Of a DNA stretch of 64,000 nucleotides, positions 60,060 to 64,000 are shown in pieces. How positions within the stretch are numbered: position 1 is the stretch's first letter; every line of letters starts with the position of its first letter. The DNA lies in the NCBI RefSeq assembly GCF_003259745.1, contig NZ_QLMC01000002.1, positions 310,001-374,000 of the forward strand, written 5' to 3'. Source of the DNA: Larkinella arboricola (lineage in GTDB: Bacteria; Bacteroidota; Bacteroidia; Cytophagales; Spirosomataceae). The notes below the pieces were generated by a model. It did not search any database and had not been told where the DNA came from. It worked only from the letters and a program-made list of their open reading frames with translations. The translations under genes and the position numbers were made by a program.

Positions 60060-61825
60060 TTAAAGGGACACCTCCACAAGCCTGGCTTCACCCAGCTTGG
60101 TGGTTTCGTAGACGAAGATATACTTCTGCTCACTTGCATTCCACACGTAGTTGGGCCGCTGCGTCATCGTTGCCGGGACAATACCGCCTTTGGGGGTTAC
60201 GTTCGTGACGACGGGCGTTTCGCTCAGGGTGACAAACTGGTTGCCGTGGGCGGTGGTCACCAGCAGGCGGGGAGCGCCATCGGCGGAAGGGATGGCCTCA
60301 ATTTGGGCCGGGCTGGCCGAAGGCGCCAGGGGAATCATGCCAGCCGACAGCAGCGAAAAGTCCGGTTTCAGAAGCAGGACATGAACAGGACCGTACGTCC
60401 ATGTGGTCAGCTTGCCAATACCGGTTGGGGATGGGGTTTCGTGCGATTCGGCTTTCTGGGTGATGTAGCAGATGTTGCCGTTGATCCGGGTCAACTGACG
60501 GTTCGGATTCATACCTATAAAATAATCCATGCTGTTGCCTTTTAACGGCATCGTCACCGGCACCGCTGCCACTTTTCCTTTTTCATTAAGCGTTATTTTT
60601 TCAATAACCGGCTTGAGGTTCTTATTGAGATTGACGGAAAGCAGGTTCACCTGACCATTCTCTTCCAGCGCCAAAATAGGGTTCAGACCCCGCCGATTAT
60701 CGGGATCGCCGTACTCCAGATCATAGCGGTATTGAACGTCGCCATCCAGACCGACGTAAACGACGTTGAACCGGTTTTCGACCGGATCGCGGTGTTTCTT
60801 GCCCGCCGTGGAAAGCAGCCCTGAAAAAATGTACAAGGCCCCTTTCGGTTGACCATCCCGGTCCCGGACCACATCGGCAAACGCCACATTCCGTACAAAC
60901 TCAAAGGTCAGGTCGGTTTTCTTCAGGACTTTGCCGGTCGGGTCAAACTGAATTAATTTGAACTGTTTGTTCTCGCTCCACTTGTCGTTTTCGTCCAGAC
61001 CCGCTACCAGCCCCAGCAGGACATTGGGCAATTCAAGGACCTTCACGTGCGTTGGCAACATTTTGGGTAACTGCTGAACGGCTTCCTCTTTCCGCAACGG
61101 CTGCGTTGCCGTACTGACCCCCAACTTACCCAGGTTGGCTTCGGTCATCAGGGAAAGTTGGTTTGTCGTCAGGTAGCACCGTGCGTTTTTATAACTAAGT
61201 AATCCGTCGCTTTCCAAAACGATATCGTACTCCGTGGGCGCTATGGGCATGGCGCCCTGTTTAAACGACAGGGACGGGTATTTCTGGCTCACTTGGTTAA
61301 TGTCAAGCGTGACGGCCATTTTGGCGGGTACACCCTGATCCAGCATCCCAACACTTTCCCATTCGTACGTTTTGCCTTGCTCCAGAGCGTTTTGGGAGAT
61401 CATTTCGCGAGGGCCGTTGGTAACTTGTCCGGTTTTCAGGTCCACAGTCCGGGCGCTAAGCAGTGGCGCACCGTAATATTCGTGTTTTCCTTCAAGCGTA
61501 CTAATACCTATGGCGTCACTGAGCTTATTGCTCGCTTCAGTCGCCCTGTTCAAGGCACCCAGCAGTCCTCCGCCTTTCTTTTTGGGTTCCTGACTGCCAC
61601 TGGTTTTTTATCGCCCTTTGGGGTTATCTCCTTCAGTCGGCCTACCAGGGGGTGCCAGCCGTATAGCTGAACAAGTTGGGTCGCTGGATCAAAGCTAACC
61701 GCGGCAACGGTGGGCTTATGGGCTGTTTTTAAAAAATCGGCATACTGAACGGAAACGGTTTTGTCAACTTTCTGTGCAGTTACGGCGAGGGGGAGAAGCG
61801 CAATGATAGGTAAAAGGTGTTTCAT
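60060..61825 (-). pseudogene. Exported hypothetical protein, frameshifted or recoded, about 588 aa
   Basis: Two frames make one protein. The first begins MKHLLPIIALLPLAVTAQ (signal peptide) and ends at TGA 61552-61550; the second is open just before that and runs 497 codons to 60060. The second frame reads KKKGGGLLGALNRATEAS directly before its first TTG, which is a natural continuation. A one-base change joins them: either the A6 run (plus-strand T6 at 61604-61609) or the A5 run at 61579-61583. At the latter the zero frame carries the slippery heptamer C CCA AAA, so -1 ribosomal frameshifting would also give the full protein. The product has a Gly/Lys-rich linker, then a beta-rich domain with DIVLESDGLLSYKNARCYLTT and many strand repeats; I know no family. 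Likely periplasmic. Confidence 0.6.
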
Positions 61826-61842
61826 ATGTTTGATTTTGTGAG

Positions 61843-61850
61843 CAAATATA
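61843..61850 (-). promoter_or_regulatory. Candidate -7 promoter element of the frameshifted gene
   Basis: Minus-strand TATATTTG, an exact TAnnTTTG match, 17 bp before the start of the frameshifted gene. Confidence 0.45.
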
Positions 61851-61917
61851 ATTGGCAAAAAATAGTTAGCGAGAAATACTTAGTTTTTTTAGTTTATGAC
61901 ATCCGTGTTTTTGCTTG

Positions 61918-61925
61918 TATCTTTG
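61918..61925 (+). promoter_or_regulatory. Candidate -7 promoter element of the AraC-family gene
   Basis: TATCTTTG, an exact TAnnTTTG match, ends 5 bp before the ATG chosen for the AraC-family gene. Its presence argues against the earlier in-frame start and indicates an almost leaderless transcript. Confidence 0.5.
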
Positions 61926-61930
61926 TGGTG

Positions 61931-62953
61931 ATGGCTACCAATAACACACTCTCGGTCGGGTCCTTTAACCTGGTTTTGTTTGCGGCTCAGCAGAAAGGCG
62001 CTGATTCTGCCGCTTTGTGCCGCGCCGTAGGCGTTGATCCGGCCGTTCTGCGCAACCCCGACGGGCGGATTCCGATCCGGACGGTGCAGGCACTCTGGCG
62101 CGAAATCATTGCCGTAACCAATGATCCGTACCTCTCCCTTCGCATCGGTGAAATGATCAATCCGACGGCGGTGGGGGTGCTGGCGTACGTCATGATGCAC
62201 TGCCCGACGTTGGGCGAAGCTCTTGAGAAAGTGTGTCAGTATCAGGCCATTGTCTGCGAAGGAATCAAAACCGTGGGGCAGCGGGAGGGAGATCGGTTTC
62301 GGTTTTCACTGCACATCACCTGCGAGGATATTATCTACCCCGAACACGCGCTGAACTCCGAGATGGTGATGTATCTGGCGGCTATGCGGGCGCTGACGGG
62401 CCACCATCTGACGCCCACGGCGGTTTCGTTTGCGTATCCGCGACCACTCGACACCACCGAACACGAACGGGTTTTTGCGCCGGTCAAACCCGTGTTCGAT
62501 GCCGAAGAAACGGTGTTGGCGCTGGACATAGCGTGGCTGGATGCGCCGGTGTTAAACGCTAACCCCGGCTTGTTTCCGCTCTTTGAACAACACGCAGCCG
62601 AACTGCTTCGAAAACTCCAGGAGCAGGCGCTGGTGGGGCGCGTGAAGGGCGAAATTGTGGCCCTGCTGAAAGGAGAAGAACCCACCCTGGCGACCGTGGC
62701 CGACCGGCTGGCGATGGGCGTCCGAACCCTGCAACTGCACCTGAAAGAGGAGGGGGTTACCTACCAGCAACTGCTGGATGAAGTCCGGCACGACCTGGCC
62801 ATCCGCCACCTCCGCGAACCGCATTTCAGCACCACCGATATTGCCTACCTGCTGGGCTTCTCCGAACCCAGCGTATTCTACCGCACCTTCAAGAAATGGA
62901 CGGGCTCGACACCCGGTGCGTACCGGACCGAAGTTCTTCGTCTGTCGGCTTGA
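61931..62953 (+). CDS. AraC-family transcriptional regulator with Arabinose_bd-type N-domain, 340 aa
   Basis: The N-terminal domain (about 10-200) follows the OruR-like 'AraC-type arabinose-binding' pattern: GADSAALCRAVGVDPAVLRNPDGRIPIRTVQALWREI, GVLAYVMMHCPTLGEALEKVCQY. The C-terminal DNA-binding domain has two helix-turn-helix units (ATVADRLAMGVRTLQLHLKEEGVTYQQLL; FSTTDIAYLLGFSEPSVFYRTFKKWTGSTPGAYR). ATG chosen because the promoter-like TATCTTTG is just ahead and the sequence before it is not family-like. Divergent from the frameshifted gene, so that may be a target; its 3' end overlaps the convergent DUF4260 gene by 65 bp. Confidence 0.93.
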   Translation: MATNNTLSVGSFNLVLFAAQQKGADSAALCRAVGVDPAVLRNPDGRIPIRTVQALWREIIAVTNDPYLSLRIGEMINPTAVGVLAYVMMHCPTLGEALEKVCQYQAIVCEGIKTVGQREGDRFRFSLHITCEDIIYPEHALNSEMVMYLAAMRALTGHHLTPTAVSFAYPRPLDTTEHERVFAPVKPVFDAEETVLALDIAWLDAPVLNANPGLFPLFEQHAAELLRKLQEQALVGRVKGEIVALLKGEEPTLATVADRLAMGVRTLQLHLKEEGVTYQQLLDEVRHDLAIRHLREPHFSTTDIAYLLGFSEPSVFYRTFKKWTGSTPGAYRTEVLRLSA

Positions 62954-63308
62954 CGGTATTTTTGCCGATGCGGCCCAGATGTGTGCTGGCAAACCCGTCG
63001 GGGTATTTCAGTCCGTAGCCAAACAGCCGATCCATCGCTGAATGTCCGAACAGCATCACGCCCGTCAGCATGAGTACCTGACTGGCCAGCAAAAAACCTA
63101 CAACGCCAACGGCCACGGCGACGGCTTTGTGGTGGAAAAAATTATACGCATAAGCCCCGATTCGCGGATTAATGAGGTAGCCGAGCATACTCAGATCGGG
63201 CAGCAGAAGCAGGGCCGGAAACCACCACCAGGCAAAAGGCAGTTGGTTGAACAGAACGAGGGCGAGGGCAAACTGGGCGGCTTCTTCAAGTTTTAAAAGC
63301 GATTTCAT
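62889..63308 (-). CDS. DUF4260 family membrane protein, 139 aa
   Basis: Starts MKSLLKLEEAAQFALALVLFNQLPF, then WWWFPALLLLPDLSMLGYLINPRIGAYAYNFFHHKAVAV and a later GHSAMDRLFGYGLKYPDGFASTHLGRIGK, the DUF4260 pattern. Four hydrophobic helices, inner membrane, role unknown. The last 20 or so residues (EELRSGTHRVSSPSIS) lie in the segment that overlaps the AraC-family gene on the other strand and look less conserved, so the natural end of the family domain is probably near IGKN. Confidence 0.88.
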   Translation of the reverse strand: MKSLLKLEEAAQFALALVLFNQLPFAWWWFPALLLLPDLSMLGYLINPRIGAYAYNFFHHKAVAVAVGVVGFLLASQVLMLTGVMLFGHSAMDRLFGYGLKYPDGFASTHLGRIGKNTVKPTDEELRSGTHRVSSPSIS

Positions 63309-63443
63309 GGCAATATCTGTGTTTTTGTGTAACACAAAGGTCCGCCGAAAAAGCCGGAGCCGGGGTGACCAAACATGAAAATCATAGTGACGAAAAACGA
63401 ATTAGTGCACGGACTGCCCACCGGTTTTAAAAGCCGGTGGACT

Positions 63444-63842
63444 TTACGCCGTCAGTGTGATGTTCAGGCCATTACGAAGCGTATTGTGGACTTCGGCGAT
63501 CTGGTCGGTATGGCGAATCAGGGCGTCGATTTCGGCGGGTGGGGCGTCCGATGTAACGCGGGCTTTGTACTGAAAGTTGGAACCGGGTTCGCCATCGGCC
63601 CCGAATTCGCCGGTAACTTCCACCGTTACGCCCGATACCGTGAGGTTGCGTTTGGCGGCTTCCCGGTAAATGTCGTTGCAGAAGCAGGTCGCCAGTGCCA
63701 GCAGCAGCAGCTCCCCGCCGTTGATGGACGAGCCGTACCCCGACGGTTTAGGCGCAATCTCGACGGTTTTGGACGCGCCGTTGGTCTGGACGGTAATGCC
63801 GTGTTGATTCAACGTGCTTTCGATGCGGGCGGATAGTTTCAT
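63444..63842 (-). CDS. OsmC family peroxiredoxin-like protein, 132 aa
   Basis: Thiol-dependent peroxidase-fold protein. Starts MKLSARIESTLNQHGITVQTNG; longer in-frame upstream sequence is antisense-like and would overlap the next gene. Pattern: PSGYGSSINGGELLLLALATCFCNDIYREAAKRNL, where the Cys pair ATCFC holds the expected peroxidatic Cys; the second catalytic Cys of OsmC/Ohr proteins is not seen at its usual position, as in the YhfA-like subgroup. Cytoplasmic. Follows the nitrilase-family gene by 13 bp on the same strand. Confidence 0.88.
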   Translation of the reverse strand: MKLSARIESTLNQHGITVQTNGASKTVEIAPKPSGYGSSINGGELLLLALATCFCNDIYREAAKRNLTVSGVTVEVTGEFGADGEPGSNFQYKARVTSDAPPAEIDALIRHTDQIAEVHNTLRNGLNITLTA

Positions 63843-63855
63843 GGCAGAAGATAGG

Positions 63856-64000
63856 TTAAAGTGTTTGAACAACGACTTCCTGCGTGTCGGTGTCGAGCAG
63901 CAGGATTCCTTCAACGGTATCGTTAAGCTGGCCGAGCAAGTCGCCCCGTGTGTTCCAGATGGCGGTTTTTCCGCCCGAAATAAAATCATCACTTGGTCCC
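63856..64000 (-). CDS. Nitrilase-superfamily amidohydrolase, C-terminal end, cut by the window edge
   Basis: The last 47 codons of a minus-strand gene enter from the right edge and end at TAA 63858-63856. The residues GPSDDFISGGKTAIWNT and GDLLGQLNDTVEGILLLDTDT match the C-terminal strands of carbon-nitrogen hydrolases (a Gly/Ser-x-Ile stretch, then EGILLLDLD-type). Catalytic residues are outside the window, so substrate is unknown. It is distinct from aguB at 46.5 kb. Read from frame, not length, so moderately sure. Confidence 0.6.
   Translation of the reverse strand, partial: GPSDDFISGGKTAIWNTRGDLLGQLNDTVEGILLLDTDTQEVVVQTL

Noticed and set aside
1-64000. CRISPR arrays, tRNA or rRNA genes, insertion sequences and prophage
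   Set aside because: No regularly spaced identical repeats, no cloverleaf with a T-loop GTTCGAA-type sequence in the gaps, no rRNA-like stretch, and no transposase or integrase product were seen. This was by eye only; tRNAscan or ISfinder-type searches would settle it.

Overview
The window looks like chromosome from a member of the Bacteroidota, most likely order Cytophagales (a Spirosoma/Larkinella-type organism; this is inference). The signs are a type IX secretion C-terminal sorting domain, GLPGLI, DUF2911, DUF2490 and DUF4260 proteins, SusC/TonB-type receptors with carboxypeptidase-regulatory N-termini, and promoter-like TAnnTTTG elements instead of sigma-70 boxes. Base composition is moderately GC-rich, apart from an AT-rich island around 18.1-20.3 kb. 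I saw no rRNA, tRNA, CRISPR array or insertion sequence. Both edges cut a gene: a serine hydrolase on the left and a nitrilase-family amidohydrolase on the right.

Region by region. 0-1.8 kb: truncated serine hydrolase and an unknown protein. 2.0-12.5 kb: one compact same-strand locus of FHA-like protein, small membrane peptide, PP2C phosphatase, two tandem Ser/Thr kinases, a giant SEDS (RodA/FtsW) glycosyltransferase fused to a class B penicillin-binding protein, and a second FHA protein. This is the outstanding feature of the window. The gene content matches the actinobacterial pknA-pknB-pstP-rodA-pbpA-fhaA/B locus, but here the glycan polymerase and the transpeptidase are one polypeptide. 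12.8-16 kb: a secreted malectin/Kelch protein. 16-23.4 kb: assorted genes (PAP2 phosphatase, orphan receiver, WcaI-like glycosyltransferase, a gene broken by an amber codon, YnfA, a HipA-like/DUF3037 pair). 23.5-28.4 kb: purL, truA and a XdhC/MocA-like molybdenum-cofactor pair. 28.4-41 kb, mostly minus strand: serine hydrolase plus TonB-dependent receptor, a MoxR ATPase, two parvulin-type periplasmic isomerases, and agmatine deiminase with two small partners. 41-44.6 kb: four uncharacterised genes including a membrane-anchored Ppx/GppA-like protein and two coiled-coil proteins. 44.8-48.4 kb: N-carbamoylputrescine amidase, an unknown lipid- or membrane-anchored protein and a GT9 glycosyltransferase. 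48.6-55.5 kb: an outer-membrane receptor/GLPGLI pair divergent from a two-component system. 55.5-64 kb: a phage-RDF-like protein, a metal-chelate binding protein, a membrane-anchored DNA-binding protein, secreted proteins, a frameshifted gene, an AraC regulator, DUF4260 and OsmC proteins.

How the genes work together. The 2-12.5 kb locus is a self-contained reader/writer/eraser system: kinases write phosphothreonine, PP2C removes it, FHA domains read it, and the obvious effector is the wall-building fusion enzyme made from the same transcript. AguA and AguB, in separate transcription units 5.5 kb apart, give the agmatine-to-putrescine route. The histidine kinase/response regulator pair probably controls the divergent receptor/GLPGLI operon through a three-copy, 10-bp-phased TGTTA array.

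A second theme is intergenic structure. At least six different long palindromes lie between genes from 20 kb to 55 kb. Four of them are built from short degenerate repeat units with different periods (7, 8, about 10 and about 14 bp), so they share an architecture but not a sequence. All functional calls come from reading the translated sequence; none was checked by database search.
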